Source: a candidate division KSB1 bacterium
GTDB lineage: Bacteria; Zhuqueibacterota; Zhuqueibacteria; Residuimicrobiales; Krinioviventaceae
Direction of reading: 5' to 3'
Length of the DNA: 64,000 bases
Assembly (NCBI GenBank): GCA_034521575.1
Contig: JAXHMJ010000001.1
Coordinates: forward strand, 487,789 to 551,788
Under the pieces are notes generated by a model. It made no database searches. It saw nothing but the letters and a program-made list of their open reading frames with translations, and was not told the origin of the DNA. The translations under genes were made by a program, and so were the position numbers. Within the stretch, counting starts at the first letter, position 1. Every line of letters starts with the position of its first letter. Below, one piece after another: positions 52,181 to 61,901 of this stretch.

Positions 52181-53170
52181 ATGAAAACATTGCTTTTGTT
52201 TCTGTTGATTTCAGTATTATGTGTCTCAGCTGCATCTCCGGAAATCCCTGTTATCGCGGGTTCCTGGTGGAAAATCTGTGATACCCGTCCTGATATTTCA
52301 CCTTACACCTATACCCACCACAACAACAGTGTCTGTGACTTTACAATGTTTCAGGATACAGAACAGGTCTGGCATCTGATGGCCTGCGTGCGCCTGAATA
52401 CCTATCCCGGCAGTCATCGATTCTTGTACGAATGGACCAGCGCTGCGCTCAGGGATACAACGCATCTGATGAACGGACGCTATCATACGACTACCTGGCA
52501 GGAAAACGGGATATTCTGGACCACCGGCATTCAGGACAGTATGGATGTTCTGGGACGCCGTTTAGAGGATACGCCTTATACGGCTCAGGGCAAACTGCAG
52601 GCGCCGCATTGTGTCTTTTTAAATGATCAATATTATCTGTTTCACAATAATGCTGGGGCTTTTTGTCTTAAAAGTCCGGACGGTCGTAATTGGCAATATG
52701 CCGCGGATGAACGGGGCCGTCACAAATTTTTTGATATGGGACGCGATATGATGCTTCTCGATGATCGTGCCGGATTTGGAAAGTGGATTGCCTATTACAC
52801 GGACGCATCTGTCGAGCCGCAATGCGTATCAGCACGTACGGCACCGTCTCTGGCCGGTCCGTGGTCTCAACACAAACAGGTATGCGTGTACGATGGTGTC
52901 TCTGATATACCGGAACCCATTTATCCCTTTGAATTCGCGGAGAGCCCGTTTGTCGTCAAACGGCAGAGTGGTTATTACCTGTTTGCACAGCTGCAGGTGT
53001 TTTATTCCCAGGACCCGTTTTCATTTGAGCATAAAGTGGTTAATCTTGAAGATGGGGTGTGGCAGCATCGCTGCTGGGCGCCTGAAATCATTACTGATTC
53101 GCAGGGGCAGCAGCATATTGCCGCGTACCGGGTAGACGGTATCTGGATGGCAAGGCTGGAATGGCAGTGA
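52181..53170 (+). CDS. Secreted five-blade beta-propeller protein, glycosidase-like
   Basis: A 329-residue protein. The signal peptide is MKTLLLFLLISVLCVSAASP. Blade-like repeats with W/F aromatic motifs follow (QAPHCVFLNDQYYLFHNNAG; FAESPFVVKRQSGYYLFAQL; HRCWAPEIITDSQGQQHIAA), as in GH43/GH32-type propellers. The AP(E/H) dyad-like positions fit catalysis but the family is unclear. GGGAGG precedes the ATG. It overlaps the extended frame of the GH106 gene, with which it is likely co-transcribed. Confidence 0.7.
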   Translation: MKTLLLFLLISVLCVSAASPEIPVIAGSWWKICDTRPDISPYTYTHHNNSVCDFTMFQDTEQVWHLMACVRLNTYPGSHRFLYEWTSAALRDTTHLMNGRYHTTTWQENGIFWTTGIQDSMDVLGRRLEDTPYTAQGKLQAPHCVFLNDQYYLFHNNAGAFCLKSPDGRNWQYAADERGRHKFFDMGRDMMLLDDRAGFGKWIAYYTDASVEPQCVSARTAPSLAGPWSQHKQVCVYDGVSDIPEPIYPFEFAESPFVVKRQSGYYLFAQLQVFYSQDPFSFEHKVVNLEDGVWQHRCWAPEIITDSQGQQHIAAYRVDGIWMARLEWQ

Positions 53171-53238
53171 AAGATGCCGCATCTTTTTTATACATTCTCT
53201 TACAATTCAAATTGTGTATGCAACCAGGGTGGTGTGCC

Positions 53239-56200
53239 ATGAGATACAAGTGTTTTGTTCTGTTTGCTGTTTTGATCAGTACTTTTGGATTTTCTGCTGA
53301 TTTTCCTGAATTTGAAGAGCTCGCAGCCGGATTTGATACTATTCCGCTGCCGGCGCGGCCGCGGGCGCTCTGGGACTGGGTGGACGGTAATTTTAGCCAT
53401 GCTGAAATTACACGGGAACTGGAAGCTGCTCATGCCAAAGGACTGGGCGGGTTTGATATTTGGGATGTGGCAAGCCGGGTGGATGAAGATCATATCGTAC
53501 CTGAAGGTCCGGCGTTCATGAGCGAACCGTATGTGGATGCGATTTGTCATGCGCTGAGAGAAGCGGAACGACTGGGATTGGATATCGGATTGATCATTTC
53601 CAGCGGCTGGAACGCCGGCGGCGCCTGGACCGCTCCGGAGCATCAAACCATGGGACTGTTTACCTCGTCTGTTACGATACAAGGGCCGGGACCCGTCACA
53701 GTGGATCTGCCCTTCCCCAAGCTGCCGGATAAAGCCGGAAAGCCCGGACGGGAAAGAGAGGCGATTATTTCGCGCCAGGAAAATGGAGAACCGGTATTTT
53801 CCAAAGAGATCACCGTTCTTGCTATTCCTGTATCCGTGGATTCGATGTTACCTATAAAACATATTTATGATGTGTCTGATAAATTCATGCATGGAACACT
53901 GGAATGGGACGCCCCTTCGGGCGATTGGCGGATCATCCGAGCGGTGTGCGCCAATACCGGACAGCCGATGATTTCAGCCACACCCAACTCGCACGGCCCC
54001 ATGATCGATCATTTCAACCCCGAAGCGGCGGCCGCGCATCTCGACTATTTTTTCGATAAACTGGAAGCAAAACTGGGCGATTTGAGCCAGACCGCGCTGA
54101 AATATCTATACACGGACAGCTATGAAGTGCGCGGTCAGCTATGGTCACCGCATTTTATCAACCAATTCAGAGACCGTTATCACTATGATCTGACCCCGTA
54201 TATTCCGGCGCTGCTCGGCTATACGGTGGAATCGCAAGAGATCACCCGGCGGTTTCTGTATGATTACGATCTGTTCTTATCCGATATGATTATTGACGGG
54301 CATTACAAAACGTGCCGCGAGATCTGTGAGCAGCACGGCATCCAGTTCGTTGCCGAGGCAGCCGGACCGGGACAACCCGTTCACAATTGTCCGTTTGAAT
54401 CGTTAAAATCATCCGGTGTGCTGTCGTTTCCGCGCGGCGAGTTCTGGCAGCAGCACCGCAATGACGAAATGATCGATCTGCTGCAGGTGATCAAAGGTGT
54501 GGCCAGCGCGGCGCATATTTACGATCAGACGTATGTTGAAGCCGAAGCGTTTACCGGTACCTATTTGTGGCAATACGGTCCCGGTGATTTGAAATCCACT
54601 GCGGACCGCGCTTTTTGTGAGGGACTGAACCGCATTATTTTTCACACCTGGCCGCACACCCCCGAGGCTGCCGGCGAACCCGGCTGGATTTACAGTTTTG
54701 GCACCCTGATGCATGAAACACGTGTTTGGTGGCCGCTGGCTGACAGTTGGATGCAGTATCTGGGACGCTGCAGTTATCTGCTGCAGCAGGGCAATTTTGT
54801 CGGTGATGTCCTGTATTATTACGGAGACAAAGCGCCGAATTTTGTGCCGGCCAAGCATATGGACCCGCATCTGGGATTTGGTTATGATTACGACGTCACC
54901 AATATGGATGTTTTGGTCAATCGCTTAACGGTAGAAAACGGAAAACTGACCCTGCCGCACGGACAAACCTATAAAGTCCTGGTGCTGCCCGGCTGGAAGC
55001 ATATGAATCTGAATGTTTTGAAAAAACTCGAGTTGCTGGTCAAGCAGGGCGCTGTGGTGATGGGACGCAAACCCGAAACCAGTCACGGACTGTATCAATA
55101 TAAAGATCGTGAAAACGAAATCCGTGTTATTGCCGATCGACTGTGGGGCAAAACAGACGGTGAGACCGTCACCCGGCATGAATATGGAAAAGGTATGATC
55201 GTCTGGGGCGAACCCCTGCGCAATATTTTACTGGAACGCGGTGTAGAGCCGGATTTTACCTTTACCGGTCCGCTGGACTTTGGTGAGGTGGATTATATTC
55301 ATCGCCGGACCCGGTATGCCGATGTATATTTTGTCCGGAACAAACCTGAAAAAAGTGTTACTATTCAGGGCGATTTCCGTTGCGGTAACATTCCGGAACT
55401 CTGGAATCCGTTGAGCGGAACGCGTATGCCGGCGCCGATTTACACGCATGCGGGCAGCCGTACATATGTCCCCCTGCAGCTGCCGGGGCACGGCTCCCTG
55501 TTTGTGGTGTTTCGGGACGGTCAAGAAACATCACATATCACATCGGTCATTCGTGATGATCTGACCGTCTATCCGTCGGCGATTCCCTCGGATATGGCGT
55601 ATGTTCCATCCACAATGAGGGATGGTTCGCTGGTGTTTCAGCAAGACGGAAAGTATCAACTGTTACAGGCGGATTCCGTTTTGTATGTTTTAAAAGTTGA
55701 TGAGCCTCAAGAACCAAAGATTCTGACAGGCGCCTGGAGCGTCACGTTCCCCGAATCAAAAAAAGGACCAGGTACGATCCGGATGGACAGTCTGTACTCC
55801 TGGTCTCTGCACCCGGATGATGCGGTGCGTTTTTTCTCCGGGGTTGCTGAATATGAACGCAGTTTTGATCTGAAAAAACAACCGGAGCATCGTGTGCTAC
55901 TGGATCTGGGACGGGTTGAAAAAATCGCACAGGTATTTGTCAATGACAAACCTGCGGATGTCATCTGGTGCGAACCGTACGCTTGTGATATCACCGATTT
56001 TTTGCGTTCCGGTGAGAATATTCTGCGTATTCAGATTGCCAATACCTGGGCCAACCGGCTGGCCGGTGATGCCCGACTGACACCAAGTGAACGCATCACC
56101 CGCACCAATATCACCCGACTGCCCAATGCCTGGGCGGTGCCGATGCAAGAGGTGCCGAATGAAGATTATCAGCTGCCGGAATCGGGGCTGCTGGGGCCGG

Positions 56201-56247
56201 TCAAAGTGCACAGTCTAAAAGTCGAAAGTCAAGGTGCCCCAAAGTGA
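53239..56247 (+). CDS. Secreted GH106-like alpha-L-rhamnosidase
   Basis: A protein of about 1002 residues. From the ATG at 53239 there is a signal peptide (MRYKCFVLFAVLISTFGFSA); the frame is open back to 53161 without one. GH106 features are RPRALWDWVDGNFSHAEITR near the N-terminus, LKYLYTDSYEVRGQLWSPHF, GIQFVAEAAGPGQPVHN and SFPRGEFW. A C-terminal beta-sandwich module carries LDLGRVEKIAQVFVNDKPAD. It cleaves terminal alpha-rhamnose from plant or microbial polysaccharide. With GH78 at the window end it suggests a rhamnose-rich target. Confidence 0.88.
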   Translation: MRYKCFVLFAVLISTFGFSADFPEFEELAAGFDTIPLPARPRALWDWVDGNFSHAEITRELEAAHAKGLGGFDIWDVASRVDEDHIVPEGPAFMSEPYVDAICHALREAERLGLDIGLIISSGWNAGGAWTAPEHQTMGLFTSSVTIQGPGPVTVDLPFPKLPDKAGKPGREREAIISRQENGEPVFSKEITVLAIPVSVDSMLPIKHIYDVSDKFMHGTLEWDAPSGDWRIIRAVCANTGQPMISATPNSHGPMIDHFNPEAAAAHLDYFFDKLEAKLGDLSQTALKYLYTDSYEVRGQLWSPHFINQFRDRYHYDLTPYIPALLGYTVESQEITRRFLYDYDLFLSDMIIDGHYKTCREICEQHGIQFVAEAAGPGQPVHNCPFESLKSSGVLSFPRGEFWQQHRNDEMIDLLQVIKGVASAAHIYDQTYVEAEAFTGTYLWQYGPGDLKSTADRAFCEGLNRIIFHTWPHTPEAAGEPGWIYSFGTLMHETRVWWPLADSWMQYLGRCSYLLQQGNFVGDVLYYYGDKAPNFVPAKHMDPHLGFGYDYDVTNMDVLVNRLTVENGKLTLPHGQTYKVLVLPGWKHMNLNVLKKLELLVKQGAVVMGRKPETSHGLYQYKDRENEIRVIADRLWGKTDGETVTRHEYGKGMIVWGEPLRNILLERGVEPDFTFTGPLDFGEVDYIHRRTRYADVYFVRNKPEKSVTIQGDFRCGNIPELWNPLSGTRMPAPIYTHAGSRTYVPLQLPGHGSLFVVFRDGQETSHITSVIRDDLTVYPSAIPSDMAYVPSTMRDGSLVFQQDGKYQLLQADSVLYVLKVDEPQEPKILTGAWSVTFPESKKGPGTIRMDSLYSWSLHPDDAVRFFSGVAEYERSFDLKKQPEHRVLLDLGRVEKIAQVFVNDKPADVIWCEPYACDITDFLRSGENILRIQIANTWANRLAGDARLTPSERITRTNITRLPNAWAVPMQEVPNEDYQLPESGLLGPVKVHSLKVESQGAPK

Positions 56248-56391
56248 AATAAGCGTTACAGTTTATGGAATAGTGTTGCGTCAATATCTAAATGCCTGGA
56301 GACCCGATTTTGATGAAAACAGTGATGTTCAGGCAAGTCCTGGATCATGATTGCTGGTTGCCATATTTTCCTTGTATGTTTCATTGCAAGA

Positions 56392-56413
56392 GTTTATATT
56401 TAAAAGTATAAAC
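56392..56413. promoter_or_regulatory. Inverted repeat upstream of the toxin-antitoxin pair
   Basis: GTTTATA and TATAAAC (7-bp arms, 8-base spacer) end 12 bases before the antitoxin start and just upstream of its AAGGAGG. It is a plausible operator for autoregulation by the Phd-like antitoxin. Confidence 0.5.
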
Positions 56414-56425
56414 CAAGGAGGTGTA

Positions 56426-56662
56426 ATGGAAGCGACAGCAAAAGATCTCAGGTTTCACTCCAAGGAGTTGCTTGAGGCGGTATCACGCGGTGAGGATGTC
56501 ATCATAACCTATCGAGGCAAACCGCGTGCAAAGCTAATCCCCATTGACCGAACAGATGTAGATCGGGAATCTGTCGATTTGTTTGCGATCTGGGAGGATC
56601 GCGATGATATCAAAGACGTTAATCAATATGTGCGTGACCAGAGAAAAGGCAGAAACCTGTGA
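56426..56662 (+). CDS. Phd/YefM-type antitoxin
   Basis: A 78-residue antitoxin. MEATAKDLRFHSKELLEAVS followed by EDVIITYRGKPRAKLIPID is the Phd fold. The C-terminal tail is acidic then basic and would neutralise the toxin. The ATG at 56426 has AAGGAGG upstream; a longer frame from 56351 lacks one. It overlaps the toxin start by four bases (GTGA). Confidence 0.9.
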   Translation: MEATAKDLRFHSKELLEAVSRGEDVIITYRGKPRAKLIPIDRTDVDRESVDLFAIWEDRDDIKDVNQYVRDQRKGRNL

Positions 56663-57036
56663 TTTTTGATACAGATATTCTCATATGGTATATGCGAGGT
56701 AATCTAAAAGCCCAATCCGTTTTGGAGAACACAGACTCGTTTAATATTTCTGTCATTACCTATATGGAGCTTGTTCAAGGTATGCGGAACAAGAGGGAAT
56801 TAAACGCCCTGCGAAACGCACTCTATCACTGGGATTGCAAGACTTTGTATGTGTCTGAAGCTGTTTCGACAAAGGCCATGTTCTATATCGAGCGGCATTA
56901 TCTGAGCCATGCTTTACAGATCGCAGATGCTCTGATAGCCGCCACAGCAGCTGTCAACGCTCTGCCTCTAACCACGGGCAATGAAAAGCATTATAAATGT
57001 ATAAAAGAAATAGAGTTAAATATATTTCATCCGTAA
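56659..57036 (+). CDS. PIN-domain toxin (VapC-like)
   Basis: A 125-residue PIN ribonuclease beginning at GTG. Acidic active-site residues are visible in FDTDILIWYMRGN, SVITYMELVQGMRN and ALQIADALIAATAAV, with a final TTGNEKHYKCIKE. It probably cleaves tRNA or rRNA when freed from the upstream antitoxin. The pairing Phd-VapC is common in mobile regions. Confidence 0.9.
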   Translation: MIFDTDILIWYMRGNLKAQSVLENTDSFNISVITYMELVQGMRNKRELNALRNALYHWDCKTLYVSEAVSTKAMFYIERHYLSHALQIADALIAATAAVNALPLTTGNEKHYKCIKEIELNIFHP

Positions 57037-57206
57037 AGTTCGGGAGTCTTTTTCAGATATCTGACAGGGGATAGCGCAGGATGTGATACCGGGCGATAGG
57101 GAGCCCTTTGGCTCTCTTTTGTTTCCAAGCCCCAGTGTCTGACGCCGGGGCGGTCTGCGGGAAAGTGACAGCTGTGCCGCCACGCGCAATTGATTTCAGA
57201 CTTGTC

Positions 57207-57237
57207 CTCGTCGTACAATTTTCCATTGTGCGACGAG
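57207..57237. repeat. REP-like hairpin, copy 3
   Basis: CTCGTCGTACAAT-TTTCC-ATTGTGCGACGAG, followed by GGAAGCGGCACA, the same word family as at 38793-38900 and 39033-39116 but 18 kb away. It therefore belongs to a dispersed genome repeat. Confidence 0.7.
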
Positions 57238-57276
57238 TGGAAGCGGCACAATTTTGAAAAGGTATAGAAGCATCCG

Positions 57277-57423
57277 TCTGGGCAGGAATCGCGCATTCCG
57301 GGCACGTCGTTTGACAGCAGCAACCCACCTGCAGGCGATACGCTGCACGGACCACCCGACTTTGTCAGATTCCGGACTGCGTCCGCCTCTGACGAAGCGT
57401 CCTCCTTGGAAAAGGAGGGAAAG
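57277..57423. repeat. 147-bp direct repeat, copy A
   Basis: It repeats at 57546-57693 with a handful of differences. It starts TCTGGGCAGGAATCGCGCAT and ends with the hairpin CCTCCTTGGAAAAGGAGG. Probably a dispersed noncoding repeat or MITE. Confidence 0.8.
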
Positions 57424-57545
57424 AACAAGCAACGCTCGGAGGTGAATCAGCCGGTAGGCTTGTAACCGTAGCCGCGACTGTCCCTATGCAAACCCAGTCC
57501 GAATGATTACAAGTATTGCTTTTGATTACGTATAAATTTTTCGCA

Positions 57546-57693
57546 TCTGGGCAGGAATCGCGCATTCCGGGCACGTCGTTTGACAGCAGCAACCCACCTG
57601 CAGGCGATACGTTGCACGGACCACCCGGCTTTGTCAGATTCCGGACTGCGTCCGCCTCTGACAAAGCGTCCCTCCTTGGAAAAGGAGGGAAAA
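57546..57693. repeat. 147-bp direct repeat, copy B
   Basis: The second copy of 57277-57423, ending with CCCTCCTTGGAAAAGGAGGG, a 9-bp GC-rich hairpin. The two copies are 122 bases apart. Confidence 0.8.
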
Positions 57694-57987
57694 GAAAAAG
57701 CGTCATTAATGATACTATCGCTGTGGATGAACCCGGACTAATTTTTTTCAAGACAACCTCATATATCACCCTCCGTATGTCGGGCCCGATGTCCCTGCAC
57801 GACAGCATCACGGATACTGGGCGCCACACCTGTCATACTGTTTTAAAAAATTATGTTCTATCAATTGCAATCCTTGTGTTTGTTATTTTATAGATTTTTC
57901 TTACATTAAAACGTGATTTTAATCGTTTTCATGCAATCATTCAAGCATCTTTTAACCAACTATTCTTATAATCATGCAGGAGGACGA

Positions 57988-58214
57988 ATGGAACAGCGCA
58001 AAAAAGGCTATGGTCTGTTGATGGGATTGACGATTCTTTTTACGCTGGCGACCATCAGCACACTGATCCCGGAAGCCGGAGCGAGCAAAGCCTGTATGCT
58101 GGGTTACAAGCGCACTGCACCTTTACCCCGGTCAGCACGGTAATCTGCGGCATTCTGGCAGCTGCTGTGTGTCGATTCCGCAGCAAGCACTATGTGGTGC
58201 GCGAGGCCGAGTAG
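57988..58214 (+). pseudogene. Small two-helix membrane protein, frame broken by one base
   Basis: The ATG has GGAGGA upstream. The protein starts MEQRKKGYGLLMGLTILFTL with a first helix. The frame fails after CMLGYK at about 58111. One extra A there gives AHCTFTPVSTVICGILAAAV and a normal stop at 58214, making 75 residues with four conserved-looking Cys. Probably intact in the organism. The function is unknown. Confidence 0.65.
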
Positions 58215-58361
58215 GGGGGAGAGGCAAACAGTGGCTTGATGTTCTGATTCGATTGATCTGCACAAAGGAGTTCCTGTGCACTCATCGCACTGAACCTCCT
58301 CAAAGAATCAACCCACTGTTTGGTGTATCTTCAGAGCACCCACTGCAATCCACCACAGCCG

Positions 58362-58560
58362 CTATTTTTGCAGCTGCGGCTGCAACATCGCCTGGATGAT
58401 CTGGCTGGCGAACCAGATCAGAGTTGCGATGATCATCCAGTCATGCATGCCTTGCAGGATCCACACCTTTGAACACGTACACGGCCGGGGCAGTGATCAG
58501 CAGGATCAGAGACAAATATCCGATGATTTTTAATACAATAGATAATGATCTAAGCTTCAT
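58362..58560 (-). pseudogene. Small membrane partner of the NCS1-type transporter, frame broken
   Basis: The ATG at 58560 overlaps the transporter stop by 11 bases. First helix KIIGYLSLILLITAPAVYVF, then the frame changes at the AAA near 58466 (one A too many). The other frame continues VWILQGMHDWMIIATLIWFA and ends QPQLQK before TAG at 58362. About 65 residues, two helices. Such small proteins accompany several sodium-linked transporters and are probably a subunit. Confidence 0.6.
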
Positions 58561-59974
58561 GGGCAATCCTCGCATGGGCTTGTGTTTGAATCCAGTAACT
58601 CAGTCCAAGGTAAATCAATCCTGCGGCAATCCATCCGGGCAAACTGACAAAATAGATTTGCAGTCCCAGAAAAGTCATGATGAGCACGCACAGGGCCAAA
58701 CTTAGAATCCAGGCCAGGAACGCCGCCCAGTGGAATGAGGTGCCGGTTTTTTGTGCGTACATGGGCTGCAGCTGCAGACGTTTCAGCAGCCAGAAATCGA
58801 CAAAGATGACCGCGCCCATGGGCATGATCAGCATGCCGTACAGCGCGACAAAATCGAGCAGTTTCATGGCAATAGCCGGAAACATACCGGCAACGGCGGC
58901 AATGAGTCCGGTGATCAGGGTGACCCGGAACCGCGACCATTTGGGAACCAGGGACTGAAAAGCCAGTCCGGCGCGATAAATGGTGGGATTGGCGGTCGTC
59001 CAGCCGGCGATAATGACGCATAACAGTCCCGCCCATCCGGCCGCTTTATAAGCCATCGGACCGGGCAGCACATTGGTGTCGGCTGTGTTCTGGTACAGCT
59101 GCAGGGCATAAAGAATGGCGGCTGAAATCCAGGCCATAAAATGGCCCACATACATACCGCCGGCTGAAGCCACGCCGTACCAGGTCTTTTTGGCAAAGCG
59201 CAGTACGGAAAGATCGGCCATACCCAAATGCATAGCGAGGTTGGCAAACCAGGCGAAAAAGGTGACGTGCCAGAACGTGAATTTGACCTGCCCCGGAAGC
59301 GGGTCCCCGCCGGTCCAGATATGATCGCGGGCCAGAGCCCACAGATCGCCGATATTGTTAATGCTGACACTGGTGAGATTGATGAATTGACGCAGACCGA
59401 TGAGCCCGAATGCCAGAAACACCAGCACCATCCACGGTGCGGCGATGTTGGCCAGTTTGGCCACGGTGCGGTAACCGTAGGCAGCCACCACAGCGATCAA
59501 CACACCCATACCCAGAGCGCTGAGAATCCAGCCCAGACTGTTGGGCAGCATATCATTGAGTCCCGGCATGGGAAAATTGAACCAGATACCCAGAGTGGTA
59601 GCGGATACCGTGACCATGGCGCCGGCGAGAAAACAGAACATGACGCCGTTGGCCAGATTGTAAATACGCACCAGCCGCGATCCGCAGATCTGTTCCAGAT
59701 GATAGTACATGGTCAGTCGCGCGCGGGTGGCAATAGGCGACGTGATGAACACCCAGCTCAATACAGCCAGCAGATTACCGAGCAGCAGACCGAAAACGAT
59801 ATCAAAGGCGCTGACCCCGGCAGCCACAAACAGTGGCCCAATCATGAGCTCGGTTCCGGCGCAGTGTTCTCCGGCGTACATGCCGATAAAGTTTTTGAAT
59901 CCCAGCAGATTTTTGTCCGGGACGCGGTCGCGCTCGAATTCCTGATGTTTGACGCGTTTTTTCTTTTCGTTCAT
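58550..59974 (-). CDS. NCS1-type nucleobase/cation symporter family transporter
   Basis: A 474-residue membrane protein with about 12 helices. Family features are an N-terminal MYAGEHCAGTELMIGPLFVA, then ATRARLTMYYHLEQICGSRL, a conserved Trp/Pro helix and GWTTANPTIYRAGLAFQSL in the middle. Cargo may be a nucleobase, vitamin or sugar-derived compound; its place in a rhamnoside locus leaves this open. It starts 26 bases after the phosphoesterase gene in the same direction. Confidence 0.82.
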   Translation of the reverse strand: MNEKKKRVKHQEFERDRVPDKNLLGFKNFIGMYAGEHCAGTELMIGPLFVAAGVSAFDIVFGLLLGNLLAVLSWVFITSPIATRARLTMYYHLEQICGSRLVRIYNLANGVMFCFLAGAMVTVSATTLGIWFNFPMPGLNDMLPNSLGWILSALGMGVLIAVVAAYGYRTVAKLANIAAPWMVLVFLAFGLIGLRQFINLTSVSINNIGDLWALARDHIWTGGDPLPGQVKFTFWHVTFFAWFANLAMHLGMADLSVLRFAKKTWYGVASAGGMYVGHFMAWISAAILYALQLYQNTADTNVLPGPMAYKAAGWAGLLCVIIAGWTTANPTIYRAGLAFQSLVPKWSRFRVTLITGLIAAVAGMFPAIAMKLLDFVALYGMLIMPMGAVIFVDFWLLKRLQLQPMYAQKTGTSFHWAAFLAWILSLALCVLIMTFLGLQIYFVSLPGWIAAGLIYLGLSYWIQTQAHARIAHEA

Positions 59975-59999
59975 GGTGTATTTCCTCACATGTGAGAAT

Positions 60000-61901
60000 C
60001 TATTCCTGTTCCGGTTTGTAATTCCTATCCATTTCAAGTACATAGCGATGTTCGCCGGCTGTATGGGTGAACGGTGTCAGTTTGCTGCGCCACCACTGTT
60101 TCTCTTTGGGTTTGGGCTGCAGCTTGACGCCGTTCACCGAACTGAGCACCGAGCCGTTGCGGCGCTGCACACGATTGATGTAAACGGCAAACGGCTGTTC
60201 ATCGCCGTCATTGATATTCCAGGTACCGATGCTGATCACCAGCCGGTCCAGTCCGGATGTATCAAAAGGTTCATTTTCATTGAACTGCCGGTCATCGTGT
60301 TTCGGATTCAGTACGGCGTGGTGCCAGCGTCCGGTTTCCGCATTCAAATCCATCTGTACCGGCGGGACGGTGCGCAAGAGTCCGGCTTTACCGCCCATAT
60401 TATACCACATCCAGTGCAGCGAATAAACCATGTTCAGCAGTTTGACGCTGCCCTCAAAACCTTCGATCCAAACATAGGCACCGCACACGCCGTTAAAGTC
60501 GCAGTGTTCTTTGTCCAGTTTATAATCCAGCTCAATCAGGGGCGTTTCACCGGGATCAACCCGGATCGCCTGAACCGCTTTGTTGAGCGCCTGCGGCCAG
60601 CGGTCCTGTCCCGGCGCCTGATAACCGCGGCAGCGGCTGTACAGATACAGGCAATGTAGATGTTCCCGGTCCGCGGCGCGCACCTCGCAGATATTGGACG
60701 GATTTTCGTCTTCCATATACACATACCGCTGTTTCCAGCCTGAGAGTCCGTCTGTAAAATCACCGTTCACAACCTGTTTTTCAGCGGCCAAATCCCATTT
60801 GGGGTTCAACCACAACGGATAGCGTTTCTCATCGAATTCCGGCAGGTCTTGTGGATAGGTATATTCTTCACCGGTAACGCATTTAAACGTGATTTCAGCA
60901 TCCCGGCCGTTGAACTCGATCACCGCTACGCCCTGTGAGGGACCGCCGTACCAGTCCGATTCACCGAACGCGCGCGGCCGGTAGCCGGCAGCCGGCAGGT
61001 TGATCAGGTTCATGCCTTTGTAGGACACGGCGGTTTTGAAGGACGCGCGCACCGGAATGTGTACATGTCCGCTGAGCACGTATTTGACATTGCCGTGTTC
61101 GGCCAGGGTGTCCAGAAACAGGCGTTTGACGGATACGGATTCGCAGTAATTGATCAGGGGATTGATGCCCATCGGATGCGACGGCACGTGCTGAAACACC
61201 ATGACCGGCATATCCTGATGCGCCTCGAGGTCCTGTTTCAGCCATTCGAAATAATGCGGATGCGTCTCCCAGAATTCGTCGCGCAGCGGGTCCGGCCAGA
61301 CGATAAAGTGCCAGTCGCCGGCGTCAAACGAATATAAAAGGTTTTCCGTGCCATTCATGCGTTTCTGCGCGGCAAAATAATTGTCAAACAGCTTCATATT
61401 GTATCCCGGAGAAAACGGGCTTTTGTTTTCGGTTTCGTGATTGCCCAGTTCGTACAGCACCGGCATGTCAAGTTTTTGCAGATATTGTCGCATCTGCTCA
61501 AAGTCCTCCGGATACCCCCAGGCATCGACGATATCGCCGATGACCACGCTGAACAGGGGATCGATCGGCAGACGGTTTACCAGGGCCACGCTTTCTTGGA
61601 TGAATGCGTTGTGGATGCGCATGCGGGTGCGCAGGTTGTCGAATGCAAACGCGTCTCCGCCCTGGGGATCGGCCATGGCGATGATGTGAAACTGTTTACC
61701 GGGGGGGCGCGCATTAAAATCGGTGAGTTTGAGCTTGCCAATCTCATGATCCAGGAGAAAATTGAATGCCAGGGCCAGATGTCCCCGTTTTTCATTTACC
61801 GTACCCTGTTTGAGAATCGAGTCGAGGGAAACACGCACCGGTTTATCAGTATTGATCAAAATCTCGGATTCTTTTGAGGCATGGTCCAGCCAGAGCACCA
61901 C
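60000..61901 (-). CDS. Calcineurin-like metallophosphoesterase, main part
   Basis: Metallophosphoesterase motifs in order: IIAMADPQGG, SVVIGDIVDAWG, LYELGNHETENK, MVFQHVPSHP and YVLSGHVHIPV. The usual DxH first motif is DPQ, as in some exported relatives. The C-terminal 250 residues are beta-rich. The reading begins at GTG without a signal, but the other frame at 61846-62223 supplies the Tat signal and N-terminal domain. The two join at a CAGC x3 repeat near 61915, a four-base slip. The full gene is 60000-62223, about 740 residues. Likely acts on sugar phosphates or phosphodiesters. Confidence 0.82.
   Translation of the reverse strand: MVLWLDHASKESEILINTDKPVRVSLDSILKQGTVNEKRGHLALAFNFLLDHEIGKLKLTDFNARPPGKQFHIIAMADPQGGDAFAFDNLRTRMRIHNAFIQESVALVNRLPIDPLFSVVIGDIVDAWGYPEDFEQMRQYLQKLDMPVLYELGNHETENKSPFSPGYNMKLFDNYFAAQKRMNGTENLLYSFDAGDWHFIVWPDPLRDEFWETHPHYFEWLKQDLEAHQDMPVMVFQHVPSHPMGINPLINYCESVSVKRLFLDTLAEHGNVKYVLSGHVHIPVRASFKTAVSYKGMNLINLPAAGYRPRAFGESDWYGGPSQGVAVIEFNGRDAEITFKCVTGEEYTYPQDLPEFDEKRYPLWLNPKWDLAAEKQVVNGDFTDGLSGWKQRYVYMEDENPSNICEVRAADREHLHCLYLYSRCRGYQAPGQDRWPQALNKAVQAIRVDPGETPLIELDYKLDKEHCDFNGVCGAYVWIEGFEGSVKLLNMVYSLHWMWYNMGGKAGLLRTVPPVQMDLNAETGRWHHAVLNPKHDDRQFNENEPFDTSGLDRLVISIGTWNINDGDEQPFAVYINRVQRRNGSVLSSVNGVKLQPKPKEKQWWRSKLTPFTHTAGEHRYVLEMDRNYKPEQE

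Larger units (their letters stand above)
57037..57987. other. Repeat-rich noncoding gap
   Basis: About 950 bases with no supported gene. It contains a REP-like hairpin (57207) and two copies of a 147-bp repeat (57277 and 57546). A stretch at 57440-57505 (GGTGAATC, then GCCGCGACTGT, then AGTCCGAA) loosely recalls cobalamin riboswitch blocks but is too degenerate to call. Confidence 0.5.

Noticed and set aside
57440..57510. Cobalamin riboswitch
   Set aside because: Only isolated blocks in the right order; spacing and pairing are not convincing and no B12-related gene follows.
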